In this document: piece after piece, positions 24,120 through 32,976 of the stretch
How the letters are laid out: every line of letters starts with the position of its first letter
How positions within the stretch are numbered: the stretch's first letter is position 1
From: Curvibacter lanceolatus ATCC 14669
GTDB taxonomy: Bacteria > Pseudomonadota > Gammaproteobacteria > Burkholderiales > Burkholderiaceae_C
Assembly (NCBI RefSeq): GCF_000381265.1
Contig: NZ_KB906267.1
Coordinates: forward strand, 84,365-148,364
Direction: 5' to 3'
Length of the DNA stretch: 64,000 nucleotides
Translations under genes and position numbers: made by a program
Notes under the pieces: generated by a model
Told to the model about the DNA's origin: nothing
The model's input: only the letters and a program-made list of their open reading frames with translations
Databases searched by the model: none

Positions 24120-26728
24120 GGGGCAGGCCGGGCCAGCCCAGCGCCGGTCACCACCAGGTACACCCGCTCGCCTTCACGGGCGGTCTGCATGGACGACGCC
24201 ACGTGCAGGGGGTCTTCGGCCGGCGAGAACACCACCATCATCTCCGGCAGGGCCGCCGCCCGATCGCCGCGCTGCATCTCAGGGTCCAGCACCTCGACCT
24301 GGTAGCCCTTGGCACGCAGCATCTGGGTCACGGCCACCACCGGCGCGTCGCGATCATCCACCAGCAGCATGCGCTTGGTGGATTCACGCCGACGCAACAG
24401 GCCATCGATCTCGGGCAGCAGCACCTCCATGTTGATCGGTTTGGACAGGTAGCTGTCGGCCCCCACGGCACGGCCGCGGGCCCGGTCGTCCACGATGCTC
24501 AGAATGACGATGGGAATCTTGTTGGCCTCGGGGGTGGAGCGCAGCACGGCCGCCACCTCGAAGCCGCTCATGCCGGGCATCATCACGTCGAGCAGGATCA
24601 GATCGGGCGGCGACTGCTTCACCTGCTGAATGGCCTGAACACCATCAGCGGCCTCGCGCACCAGATAGCCCACGGCCTCCAGCTCCAGCCGCAGCAAGGC
24701 GCGGATGTTGGTCTCGTCGTCCACCACCAGAATGGTTCGCGGGTGTCCGCTCAAAGCTGTCAGGGCCACAGCAGGCGCGGTGTCGGTGCCCACCACGGCA
24801 CCCTCGGCCACGGCCTGTTCGGGCAGGGGCAGCGCAAAGCAGAAGGTGCTGCCCTGGCCGACCTGGCTCTCCACCCAGATCTCGCCACGGTGGTGTTCGA
24901 TCACCTGCTTGCAGATGGCCAGGCCCAGGCCGGTGCCGCGCGGCTTGTCGGTCAGCGTGTTGCCCACCTGGCGGAAGCGTTCGAACAGCTGCTGCTGATC
25001 GAACTCGCTGATGCCGCAGCCTTGATCGGCCACCGCCACCGTGAGGCGACCGCCCTCCAGCCGCGCCCAGCAATGCACCTCACCCTGTTCGGTGAACTTG
25101 GCGGCATTGGACAGCAGGTTGATGATCACCTGCAGCAGGCGGTCTGGATCGCCCCGCAGCAAGGGCAAGGGGTGCTGAACCTCCAGCTTCAGGGGCAGCT
25201 CGCGCGGCTGGTAGATGGCGGCGGTGGCGTCCACCGCACGCTGCAGCAAGGCCCCCATGTCCACCGGTTCATCGCGCCACTCGATCTTGCCGGCTTCGAT
25301 CTTGGTCAGGTCGAGCACATCGTTGATCAGGTTGGTCAGCCGTTCGCCCTCGGACACGATGATGTCGAGCTGCGACTGGATCTTCTCCACCACCGAGATC
25401 GTCTTCGTGTCCTGTGGGTTCAGCGCCGGCAGCACGCTGCGCTGGAACTGCTTGCGGATCACCTTGGCAAAGCCCAGCACCGAGGTGAGTGGGGTGCGCA
25501 GCTCGTGCGACACGTTGGCGATGAAATCGGTCTTCATGCGCGACACCTCCACCTCATGGGTGATGTCGCGAAAGGTGATGACCAGACCTTGCGAGCCCGC
25601 CTGGGGCCCAGCGCTGTCCTTGCCCAGCACCGTGGCCACGACCCGCGCCACCCGGCTGTCCAGCACGGCCACCTCGGCCGTCAGCGACAGCGCCACGCGC
25701 TGCCCGTCCAGGGCTTTGGCCACAAAGTCACCCACCTCGTCGCCCAACACCGCACGCACAGGCATGCCCGGCAAGGGTTGGCCACCGCCCGCCTCCTCAT
25801 CTAGCCGGTACAAGGCCAGCAAGGCCGGGTTGAGCTGGGTGATGCGGCCCTGGCCATCGGTCACCAGCAAGCCATCGCCCATGTTGTCGAGCACGGCCGT
25901 CACCTTGCGCAACATGGCTTGCATGGCCTCGGCGCGCTGGCGTGCCATCGCGATGCGGGCCGAGGCCACCAGAAACGCCAAGCCACCCAGCAGCAGCAAC
26001 AAGGTCAGCAGGCCCACGACCGTGGCCAGGGCGGTCGGGTCGGTGAACCCGGTCGCCTCAGTGCCCGCGCCCGCGCCGGGCAAAAAATACGCCCCCGCCA
26101 TGGCCGTGTAGTGCATCGCCGAAATGGCCAGCCCCAGCACCCCACCGCCCACCAGCGAGCCCAGAAATGGATGGCGCCCCAGGCGCGTACCGAGCAGGCG
26201 CTGGCGCAGCCACAGCGCCCCGATGGCCAGCAACACCGCCGCCACGATCGACAACAGGAACAGCCGGCTGTCATAACGCAACGCCCCGTCCAGACGCATG
26301 GCGGCCATGCCCAGGTAGTGCATCAGGCCCACCCCGGCGCCCATCACGGTGCCGGCCAGCAACAAGGTGGCCAGGCCGGCTCGGTCACGCGCAGCGAAAT
26401 GTAAGGCCACCGCAGCCGCGGCCACCCCGGGCAGCACCGACAGTGCCGTCAACCAGGGCTCGTACTGGATGCCGCAATCGATGCGCAAGGCGGTCATGCC
26501 GATGAAGTGCATGGCCCAAGTGCCCAGGCCCAGCATCAGGGCCCCCAAGGCAATCCAGCGCGGGCGGTGGGTCTTGTGGTTGGCCATTTCCAGCGCGCAG
26601 CTGGCCGCAAAGACGGCCAGCAGCACCGAAACCAGCACCTGGGTGGGCTGGTAGTGCATGTCGTAAGCCCCCAAGGCCTCGTCGGACGAGTGAATGAAGA
26701 CCAGGGGCAAGGCAGTGGACAGGTTCAT
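24116..26728 (-). CDS. MHYT-PAS hybrid histidine kinase with two receiver domains
   Basis: 870 residues. The N-terminal 7-helix MHYT sensor (about 1-250) has repeated motifs YDMHYQPT, WAMHFIGM, LMHYLGM and AMHYTAM, thought to bind a metal and sense a gas (O2, CO or NO). A PAS domain follows (about 290-400), then HisKA (His in NVSHELRTPLTSVLGF), HATPase (NLLSNAAKFTEQGE) and REC1 (Asp in LILLDVMMPGMSGFE). A second receiver-like domain (about 785-870) starts RMLLVDDRDAP but lacks a phospho-acceptor Asp (MMVVFSPAED), so it is degenerate. Start and stop both overlap neighbours by 4 nt, showing translational coupling in the four-gene unit. Confidence 0.93.
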   Translation of the reverse strand: MNLSTALPLVFIHSSDEALGAYDMHYQPTQVLVSVLLAVFAASCALEMANHKTHRPRWIALGALMLGLGTWAMHFIGMTALRIDCGIQYEPWLTALSVLPGVAAAAVALHFAARDRAGLATLLLAGTVMGAGVGLMHYLGMAAMRLDGALRYDSRLFLLSIVAAVLLAIGALWLRQRLLGTRLGRHPFLGSLVGGGVLGLAISAMHYTAMAGAYFLPGAGAGTEATGFTDPTALATVVGLLTLLLLLGGLAFLVASARIAMARQRAEAMQAMLRKVTAVLDNMGDGLLVTDGQGRITQLNPALLALYRLDEEAGGGQPLPGMPVRAVLGDEVGDFVAKALDGQRVALSLTAEVAVLDSRVARVVATVLGKDSAGPQAGSQGLVITFRDITHEVEVSRMKTDFIANVSHELRTPLTSVLGFAKVIRKQFQRSVLPALNPQDTKTISVVEKIQSQLDIIVSEGERLTNLINDVLDLTKIEAGKIEWRDEPVDMGALLQRAVDATAAIYQPRELPLKLEVQHPLPLLRGDPDRLLQVIINLLSNAAKFTEQGEVHCWARLEGGRLTVAVADQGCGISEFDQQQLFERFRQVGNTLTDKPRGTGLGLAICKQVIEHHRGEIWVESQVGQGSTFCFALPLPEQAVAEGAVVGTDTAPAVALTALSGHPRTILVVDDETNIRALLRLELEAVGYLVREAADGVQAIQQVKQSPPDLILLDVMMPGMSGFEVAAVLRSTPEANKIPIVILSIVDDRARGRAVGADSYLSKPINMEVLLPEIDGLLRRRESTKRMLLVDDRDAPVVAVTQMLRAKGYQVEVLDPEMQRGDRAAALPEMMVVFSPAEDPLHVASSMQTAREGERVYLVVTGAGLARPAP

Positions 26729-28131
26729 GAGATGCCTTCGGTAGGAAGCAGAACGGGGGCACCGAGTCCCACACGGGAAGACGGCGCGGCAGACGATGCC
26801 TGAGGGTCCAGCGGCAACTGCAGCACAAAGCAGGCGCCACCCTGCTCGCGGTTGTGCGCCGTCAGCTGGCCTGCGTGCCGATGCACGATGCCCCAGCTGA
26901 TGGACAGGCCCAGGCCCATGCCCTGGCCCACCGCCTGGGTGGTGAAGAAGGGGTCGAAAATGCGGCCCAGGTGCTCGGCGGCAATGCCGGGCCCGCTGTC
27001 CTCGAAGCGCAGCTCGACGCGCGACTCGTCCAGCCGGCGCGTGGCGATGCGGATGCAGCCACGGCCCTGCATGGCCTGCACCGCATTGGTCAGCAAGTTC
27101 ATGAACACCTGGTGCATCTGCGGGGCGATGCACTTGACCAGCGGCAGTTCGGGCGCCAGATCCAGCTGCACCTCGCAACCCGGCGGGCGCTGGCCAGCCA
27201 TCAAACGCAAGGTGGCGTGCAGGCCTTCGTGCAGATCGACCCAGGCCCAATCCTCTCGGCCGAAACGCGAAAAGTTCTTCAGGTCGGCCACGATGCGGCT
27301 CACGCGGTCCAGGCCTTCGCGGCTTTCGTCCAGCACCTGCACCAGGTCCTCGCGCAGATAGGGCAGGTCTTTGTCCTGGCACAGGCGCTGGTAATCGGCC
27401 ACGGCGGCCCCGGCGGGCCCGGCCCCGGCCTGCCGGCACACGGCATCACCGGCCTGCACCACGGCCATCACATCCTCGAAATAGGTCTTGAGCGTGCCCA
27501 GGTTGGAGCGCACAAAACTGATGGGGTTGTTGATCTCATGCGCCACACCGGCGGCGAACTGCCCCAGCGAAGCCATTTTTTCGGACTGCAGCAGCTGCAA
27601 TTGCGCCTGCTCCAGCCGCTGGTTGAGCTCGCGCTGATGCGCCAGGGCCTCGGACAGGCTTTGCGTGCGCTGCTGCACGGCCACTTCCAGGCTGTCGTTG
27701 CGCAGTTGCAGCTCGTCGCGGCCCTGCTTGAGCTCCAATTGGGTGCGCACTCTGGCCAGCAGGATCGGCGATCGAAGGGGCTTGGTCAGGTAATCCACCG
27801 CACCCAGGGTGAGCCCGACGCGCTCGTCGTTCTCCTCGGTCATGGCGGTCACGAAGATCACCGGAATCTCGCAGGTGGCAGGCTGGGCGCGCAGGCGGCG
27901 CAGCACTTCGTAGCCATCCATGTCGGGCATCATGATGTCAAGCAGGATCAGGTCGGGCCTGGGGTCGGCCGCGGCCAGCGCCAAGGCCTGGGCACCGGAA
28001 TCGGCCTCCAGCAAGTGGTAATCCGGGCTCAGCAGGCCCCGCAACAGGATCAGATTGACGCGCTGATCGTCCACCAGCAAAACCACCGGGGCGGCAGGTC
28101 GAGTCGCAGGCTCACAGGGGATCGAGGTCAT
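26725..28131 (-). CDS. Receiver-histidine kinase fusion (REC-HisKA-HATPase)
   Basis: 468 residues. The N-terminal receiver (about 15-130) has VVLLVDDQRVN, Asp in LILLDIMMPDMDGYEV and Lys in YLTKPLRSP. A coiled-coil linker follows, then a HisKA of the HEINNP class (FAAGVAHEINNPISFV, about 195) and an HATPase domain (about 325-445; LTNAVQAM, DSGPGI, GMGLGLSISWGIV). Such proteins are soluble kinases whose activity is set by phosphorylation of their own receiver. The ATG at 28131 has GGAGA upstream; a TTG 12 codons earlier is less likely. It is the first gene of the four-gene minus-strand signalling unit. Confidence 0.93.
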   Translation of the reverse strand: MTSIPCEPATRPAAPVVLLVDDQRVNLILLRGLLSPDYHLLEADSGAQALALAAADPRPDLILLDIMMPDMDGYEVLRRLRAQPATCEIPVIFVTAMTEENDERVGLTLGAVDYLTKPLRSPILLARVRTQLELKQGRDELQLRNDSLEVAVQQRTQSLSEALAHQRELNQRLEQAQLQLLQSEKMASLGQFAAGVAHEINNPISFVRSNLGTLKTYFEDVMAVVQAGDAVCRQAGAGPAGAAVADYQRLCQDKDLPYLREDLVQVLDESREGLDRVSRIVADLKNFSRFGREDWAWVDLHEGLHATLRLMAGQRPPGCEVQLDLAPELPLVKCIAPQMHQVFMNLLTNAVQAMQGRGCIRIATRRLDESRVELRFEDSGPGIAAEHLGRIFDPFFTTQAVGQGMGLGLSISWGIVHRHAGQLTAHNREQGGACFVLQLPLDPQASSAAPSSRVGLGAPVLLPTEGIS

Positions 28132-28302
28132 CAAGGTCTCCGTGGGCTGGCAGCCCAGGGCCAGCAAATGCGCAGGGTCGTTTGAAGCGCCTCACACCCC
28201 ATTGGCGTGGCATCCTCAAATGATCAGATCAAATGAATACGCTCATCAAAGAACGCATTTCACGGCCCCGTTTATACCTCGGAAATACTTTTTTACCACA
28301 TT

Positions 28303-28340
28303 AAAACCGCATAAATAATTTTGAAATATCATTTATGCGG
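28303..28340 (-). terminator. Candidate terminator of the motor-cluster operon
   Basis: CCGCATAAAT (28307-28316) and ATTTATGCGG (28331-28340) form a perfect 10-bp stem with a 14-nt loop. On the minus strand the stem is followed by four T. It starts 21 nt after the DUF2894 stop. It could also act as an operator for the signalling unit that starts at 28131. Confidence 0.6.
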
Positions 28341-28361
28341 ATTCAAAGGCGCCCCCCTGGA

Positions 28362-29054
28362 TCAGGCGCGCTTGGCTCGTCGCGGCCCCGACGCGGGCTT
28401 GCTCTTGCCTTTGCCCTTCACCGGGGCGGGCTTCTGGCTGGCCTGATCCAGCCACAGCAAGGTGTCCACATGCGTTACAAAGCGGCGCAGGTAGTCAGGC
28501 GACAGGCCCCGCATCAGGTCGAGCGAGCGCAGCAGCAAGGCATGCGAATTGAGCGGGCCGGCGTTCTCAGGCTTGCGCCCCAACGCTTCGGTGACGCGGG
28601 TTTCGGCCCGCAGGCGGGACCAGCCTTCGCGAAACCGGGTCACGCTCTTCATCTCAGGCCGGCCCGCCGGGCTGCGCACGGGGGCGGACGCGGCCTCCTC
28701 GCCATCGAGCACCGGTGCGGGCGCGCTGGCTTCACGCAGCAGGCGGTTCAACTCGGCCAGCATCGCCGCGGCTGCGGGGTGCGCCGGGGCATGGCCGGCG
28801 TCGGGCGCGCTTGCCGCCGTCAGGGACGGGGCCCGGGCCTGCTCGAAACGGTCCAGCGCCTGGCCCAGGCGCAGCTGCAAGCGGGCCTGCAAGGGCCCAT
28901 AGTGGGCCGCGGCCTGTTGTGCCAGGCGCTCCAGATAGGCCAGCCCGATCGGGTCGGCCTCGGCCGCCCCGGCCTCGCGCAAGCCCTGCAAGCGGGCCAG
29001 GGCTTGAGCCAGTTCGTCTGCAGGTGCCGGAGCGGGAACCATGGGCACACTCAC
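28362..29054 (-). CDS. DUF2894-family protein (motor-cluster accessory)
   Basis: 230 residues, soluble, alpha-helical and Ala/Pro rich. A helical N-terminal half (about 10-75, LERLAQQAAAHYGPLQARL) is followed by a Pro/Ala linker, the conserved segment SVTRFREGWSRLRAET, LNSHALLLRSLDLMRGLSPDYLRRFVTHVDTLLWL-type helices, and a strongly basic C-terminus (KGKGKSKPASGPRRAKRA). I recognise it as DUF2894, a family usually found beside the OmpA/DUF802 genes in Burkholderiales. The biochemical function is unknown. The GTG start overlaps the stop of the OmpA gene (GTGA), and an ATG four codons later is an alternative. The basic tail could bind nucleic acid or membrane (inference). Confidence 0.8.
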   Translation of the reverse strand: MSVPMVPAPAPADELAQALARLQGLREAGAAEADPIGLAYLERLAQQAAAHYGPLQARLQLRLGQALDRFEQARAPSLTAASAPDAGHAPAHPAAAAMLAELNRLLREASAPAPVLDGEEAASAPVRSPAGRPEMKSVTRFREGWSRLRAETRVTEALGRKPENAGPLNSHALLLRSLDLMRGLSPDYLRRFVTHVDTLLWLDQASQKPAPVKGKGKSKPASGPRRAKRA

Positions 29055-29710
29055 GAGCGATTGTGGCGAGCGTCCGCCGTCGGGGCCGACTTGGGCACCG
29101 GTGCCATCTCGACGCGCCGGTTCAGCACCCGGCCCGCCTCGCTGGCGTTCGAGGCCACCGGCTGCTCGGCACCGAACGCGGCGGCAAAGGTCAGCGACGA
29201 GGGCATGCCCTCCTCCACCAGCGCGCGGGTGACGGTCAGGGCGCGCTGGGCCGACAGCTCCAGGTTGTCGGCAAAGCGGCGGTTGCCTTCCTGGATCGGG
29301 CGGTCATCGGTGAAGCCGCTGACCATCAGCATCTCATCGCGCTCGGCCAGGTACACCTTGAGCGGCTGCACCAGGCTCTTGAGCAGGGCCCGGCCTTCGG
29401 GGCGCAGCTGGTCCGAGTTGAACGGAAACAGCACGCTGCCGCTGATGCCGATGCGCCCGTTGTTCAGCGTCACCCGGCCCGAGGCCAGGGGGCCAGCCAG
29501 GGCTTTTTCGAGCGTCATGCGGCGCTGCTCCTCGACCTGGCGCTTTTGCACCTCAAGCTGCAGGTGGTCCACCAGGTCCATCTGCACCACCAGCACGCCC
29601 AGCAGCACCAGCACAAAGGCGCCCAACAGGCCCGTCATCAGGTCGCCGAACACGGCCCACACCGGGGCGGTCTGCTCCAGGCCTTCGTCCATCTCCTCGA
29701 GCTGGCTCAT
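29051..29710 (-). CDS. MotB/ZorB-like membrane protein with OmpA peptidoglycan-binding domain
   Basis: 219 residues. One N-terminal helix (about 17-42) carries an acidic residue at its start: Asp23 in WAVFGDLMTGLLGAFVLVLL, placed like the proton-binding Asp of MotB (ADFVTAMMAFFLVMW-type). The periplasmic OmpA domain (about 80-205) has the MotB-like VSGFTDDRPI, NLELSAQRALTVTRAL and NRRVEM motifs that hold the peptidoglycan-binding Asp and Arg. This is the layout of the B subunit of ion-driven 5:2 motors. Its start overlaps the DUF802 stop by one base (TGATG), coupling it to the putative A subunit. I infer a stator-like partner, not a porin. Confidence 0.88.
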   Translation of the reverse strand: MSQLEEMDEGLEQTAPVWAVFGDLMTGLLGAFVLVLLGVLVVQMDLVDHLQLEVQKRQVEEQRRMTLEKALAGPLASGRVTLNNGRIGISGSVLFPFNSDQLRPEGRALLKSLVQPLKVYLAERDEMLMVSGFTDDRPIQEGNRRFADNLELSAQRALTVTRALVEEGMPSSLTFAAAFGAEQPVASNASEAGRVLNRRVEMAPVPKSAPTADARHNRS

Positions 29711-32700
29711 CAGGCGCTCCCGAGCGCCGCGGCCTGGGCCTGAGCCCCGGCCTGCAGGCGCCGCAGGTCGTCAACAATGCCGCGCTGCGCGCTGATGCTC
29801 AGGTCGATCACCTCGCGCGCCTGGGCCACGTAGTAGGCCAGTTGCTCGTCGCTGCGCGCCATCGACTGGGTGATGGCGGTCTCGACGCGTTGCAGGCCTT
29901 CGGCCAGCTTCTCGTTGCTGCTGCTGAACAGCTGCACCCCCTGGTGGAAGGCCTCGCCCAGGCTGGACAGCTCGATCGCCCCGCCGCGCAGGTGCACGGC
30001 CAGATCTTCGGCCCGCACGGCATGGCTGCTCAGGGTCTCGGTGAACTGCTGGCCGGCCTGGCCCAGCGTGCCCAGCGCCTGGCCCAGCAGGGCCTGCACG
30101 CTGTCGCGCTGCTCGGCCGAGGCCTGCTCCAGGCTCAGCAACAGCTGGTTCAGGCGTTCCATCAGGCCGCTGCGCTCTTGCAGGGCCAGTTGATCGCGCT
30201 GGTCCAGGGCGCCCATCTGCTCGCGCACCTGGGCCAGCAGCGCGGTGGCGGCCTGCGGCACCTCGGCGGCGCTTTGCATCAGGCGGGCCATCGGGGCCTC
30301 CAGGGTCTGGCCCAGGGTGGCCAGCTGGCTGGCCAGGGCCGCCTGCAGATCGCCCAGGCGCTGCACCGCGGCGTCGCCGCGGCGCGCTTCGTCGTCGCGC
30401 AAGGCGCCCAGCTCCTGGCGCCACAGCGCCGCCAGTTGGTCCATGCGTTCGCCCTGCTGCTGCAGCCAGCGCTCTTCGGCGGCGCTGCGGGCCAGGCTCA
30501 GTTCGTCCTGGCGGGCCACCAGGGCCGTCATGTCGGCCAGGGTGCGGCGCGCCTGCTCGGCACTGCGCTCGCCCAGCTCGCCCGCGGTCTTCTCCAGGGT
30601 CTGGCACAACTGCTGCTGGCCGACCAAGGCCTGCTCGCCCACGCGCTGCCACTCGGCCTGCAAAGTGCCGGCCATGCTGCCCAGGGCCTGCGACCAGGCG
30701 GCCAGGCGTTGTCGGTCTGCGGCCTCTTGCTCGGCCTGGGAGCGGATCTCGGCCTCGGAACGGGCCTGCGCCAACGCATCCAGGCGGCTCAGCAGGCGGC
30801 TGGTCTCGGCCAGGGTCTGGCGGGCTTGCTCGGCACTGCGTTCGGCGATGGTGGCCGCCGTCTGCTCCAGCGTGTGGCTCAGGGCCTGTTGCTGCGCCAG
30901 GGCTTGTTCGCCCACACGCTGCCATTCGCCCTGCAGGCTTTGCGCCACCGAGCCCAGGGCCTGTCCCCAGGCCTCCAGCCGCTGCCGGTCAGCCGCCACC
31001 TGCTCGGCCTGGGCCTGGGCTTCGGCATCAAGCCGGGCCTGGGCCAGCTGTTCGAAGCGGGCCACCAGCTGCTCCAGGTCGGCCCGGGTGCGGGCGGACT
31101 GTTCGGCGCTGCGCTCGCCGATGGCGGCCGCCGTCTGCTCCAAGGTGTGGCTCAGGGCCTGCTGCTGCGCCAGGGCCTGTTCGCCCACGCGTTGCCATTC
31201 GCCTTGCAGGCTTTGCGCCACCGAGCCCAGGGCCTGGCCCCAGGCCTCCAGCCGCTGCCGGTCGGCCGCCACCTGCTCGGCCTGGGCCTGCGCTTCGGCA
31301 TCGAGGCGCGACTGGGCCAGCTGTTCAAAGCGGGCCACCAGTTGCTCCAGGTCGGCCCGGGTGCGGGCGGCCTGCTCGGCGCTGCGCTCGCCGATGGCAG
31401 CGGCCGTCTGCTCTAAGGTGTGGCTCAGGGCCTGTTGCTGCGCCAGGGCTTGTTCGCCCACACGCTGCCACTCGCCCTGCAGGCTTTGCGCCACCGAGCC
31501 CAGGGCCTGGCCCCAGGCCTCCAGCCGCTGCCGGTCGGCCGCCACCTGCTCGGCCTGGGCCTGGGCTTCGGCATCGAGCCGGGCCTGGGCCAGTTGTTCA
31601 AAGCGGGCCACCACCTGGTCCAGATCGCTGCGGATGCGGCTGGCCTGCTCGGCATGGCGCCCATCCAGGCGGGTGGCAGTGCTCTCCAGGGTGCTGCAGA
31701 CCGCTTGCTGCTGGGCCAGTTGCTGGGCCCCCAGTTGCCGCCACTCGGCCTGCAAGGCCTGGGTCATGCCGTCCAGGCCCTGGGCCCAGGCCTGCAGGCG
31801 CTGTTGGTCGGCCTGGGTCTGTTCGCCGCGCGACTGGCGCAGGGCCTCGTGCACGCCGTCGACCAGGCCCAACGAGCGCTGCTCGAAAGAGGCGGTGAAG
31901 GCATTCAGGCTCTGGTCCAGCCCCTGCATCAATTGGGCGCCGGTCTGGGCCTGCTGCTGCAAGGCCTGCTGCCAGTGGGCGGCCACCTGGCCCACGGTGG
32001 CACTGAACTGCGCCGACAGGCCCTCGGCCTGCTGTTGCGCCACCTCGCCCAGGCGCTGGTGCAGTTGCCCGGCCTGCTGCGCGATGTCGGCCATGGCGGC
32101 CTGCACCACGGGCTGGATGCTTTCGCCCGCCGCCCGGGCGCCGGCGCTCAGGCTGTCCTGCAGCGAGCGGCCCACGGCCTGGGCCAGGTCGGTGTAGGCC
32201 GTGCCGGCCTGGCGGTGGAACTGGTCCTGCCGCTCCAGCAGTTGCTCGTTCAGGCGCTCGCTGCGCTGCTCGAGTTGCTCCATCAAGGCCTGCAGGCGAT
32301 CGGCCACCACGGGCAGCGCCTGGGATTGGCCTTGCAAGGCCTTGTAGGTCTGCTCGCGCTGGTGGCTGAGCGAGAAGGGGCGCAGCACATCGGCCACCCG
32401 GCTGTCCAACAGGCGCGACACCTGCAGGCGCTCGCGCCGGCTCAGGGCGGCCAGCAGGCCCAGCATGGCCGAAGCCGCCACGCCGGCCACCGAGGTGCCA
32501 AACGACAGGCCCAGGCCCTTGATGGGCGCGGCCAGGGCGCTGCGGATGGCCTGCAGGTCGGTCGAGCCCTCCAGGGCGAACACGGCCCCCTTGAAGGTGA
32601 TCACCATGCCCAAAAAGGTGCCCAGCATGCCCAGCATCACCAGCAACCCAACCAGGTAGGGCGTGAGGGCCAGGCCCGGCAAGGCGGCGCGTTCGCCCTC

Positions 32701-32976
32701 CACCCGCAGGCGCACGGCCTGGCGCAAAGCCAGCGGCAGCTGTTGCAGCCAGCCGGCCAGCTCGGCCGGGGCCTGGCTCAGGCCCGCCAGCGCCTCTTGC
32801 AGCGCCTGCGTGGCGGCCCTGAAGCGGCGGATCTCCAAGGCACCCAACAGGTACACCGCGGCGATCACGCCGGTCATCAACAAAGCCACCCAGCTCGACC
32901 CGACAAAACCCCAGGCCACCCAGCCCACGCTCAACAGCCCCGTGACAAAGGCCAACGCAAAAACAAACCTGTTCAT
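29710..32976 (-). CDS. DUF802 protein: MotA/TolQ/ZorA-like channel with ~900-residue repeat tail
   Basis: 1088 residues. Four membrane helices (about 4-24, 27-47, 106-128, 153-178) end in a MotA/TolQ/ExbB-type core: LVMLGMLGTFLGMVITF (Thr120) and GLSFGTSVAGVAASAMLGLL (Thr161), matching the pore threonines of ExbB/TolQ. From about 180 to the end runs a Gln/Ala/Leu/Glu-rich, almost glycine-free helical tail with five-plus tandem 91-residue repeats (about 387-841). No enzyme domain is seen. A MotA-like channel with a long cytoplasmic tail plus a MotB-like partner is the ZorAB arrangement, although flagellar and Tol motors lack such tails. The ATG at 32976 overlaps the DUF3348 stop (ATGA). The family name DUF802 rests on recollection of its repeats. 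Confidence 0.87.
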   Translation of the reverse strand: MNRFVFALAFVTGLLSVGWVAWGFVGSSWVALLMTGVIAAVYLLGALEIRRFRAATQALQEALAGLSQAPAELAGWLQQLPLALRQAVRLRVEGERAALPGLALTPYLVGLLVMLGMLGTFLGMVITFKGAVFALEGSTDLQAIRSALAAPIKGLGLSFGTSVAGVAASAMLGLLAALSRRERLQVSRLLDSRVADVLRPFSLSHQREQTYKALQGQSQALPVVADRLQALMEQLEQRSERLNEQLLERQDQFHRQAGTAYTDLAQAVGRSLQDSLSAGARAAGESIQPVVQAAMADIAQQAGQLHQRLGEVAQQQAEGLSAQFSATVGQVAAHWQQALQQQAQTGAQLMQGLDQSLNAFTASFEQRSLGLVDGVHEALRQSRGEQTQADQQRLQAWAQGLDGMTQALQAEWRQLGAQQLAQQQAVCSTLESTATRLDGRHAEQASRIRSDLDQVVARFEQLAQARLDAEAQAQAEQVAADRQRLEAWGQALGSVAQSLQGEWQRVGEQALAQQQALSHTLEQTAAAIGERSAEQAARTRADLEQLVARFEQLAQSRLDAEAQAQAEQVAADRQRLEAWGQALGSVAQSLQGEWQRVGEQALAQQQALSHTLEQTAAAIGERSAEQSARTRADLEQLVARFEQLAQARLDAEAQAQAEQVAADRQRLEAWGQALGSVAQSLQGEWQRVGEQALAQQQALSHTLEQTAATIAERSAEQARQTLAETSRLLSRLDALAQARSEAEIRSQAEQEAADRQRLAAWSQALGSMAGTLQAEWQRVGEQALVGQQQLCQTLEKTAGELGERSAEQARRTLADMTALVARQDELSLARSAAEERWLQQQGERMDQLAALWRQELGALRDDEARRGDAAVQRLGDLQAALASQLATLGQTLEAPMARLMQSAAEVPQAATALLAQVREQMGALDQRDQLALQERSGLMERLNQLLLSLEQASAEQRDSVQALLGQALGTLGQAGQQFTETLSSHAVRAEDLAVHLRGGAIELSSLGEAFHQGVQLFSSSNEKLAEGLQRVETAITQSMARSDEQLAYYVAQAREVIDLSISAQRGIVDDLRRLQAGAQAQAAALGSA
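30455..31819 (-). repeat. Five tandem 273-bp repeats inside the DUF802 gene
   Basis: The phrase tgctcggcctggg recurs at exact 273-bp spacing (30728, 31001, 31274, 31547). Diverged copies in register begin at 30455 and again at 31820. Three central copies (31001-31819) are nearly identical in DNA; outer copies are much more diverged. Each unit encodes 91 residues containing ADRQRLEAWGQALGSVAQSL and GEWQRVGEQALAQQQALSHT. Confidence 0.93.
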
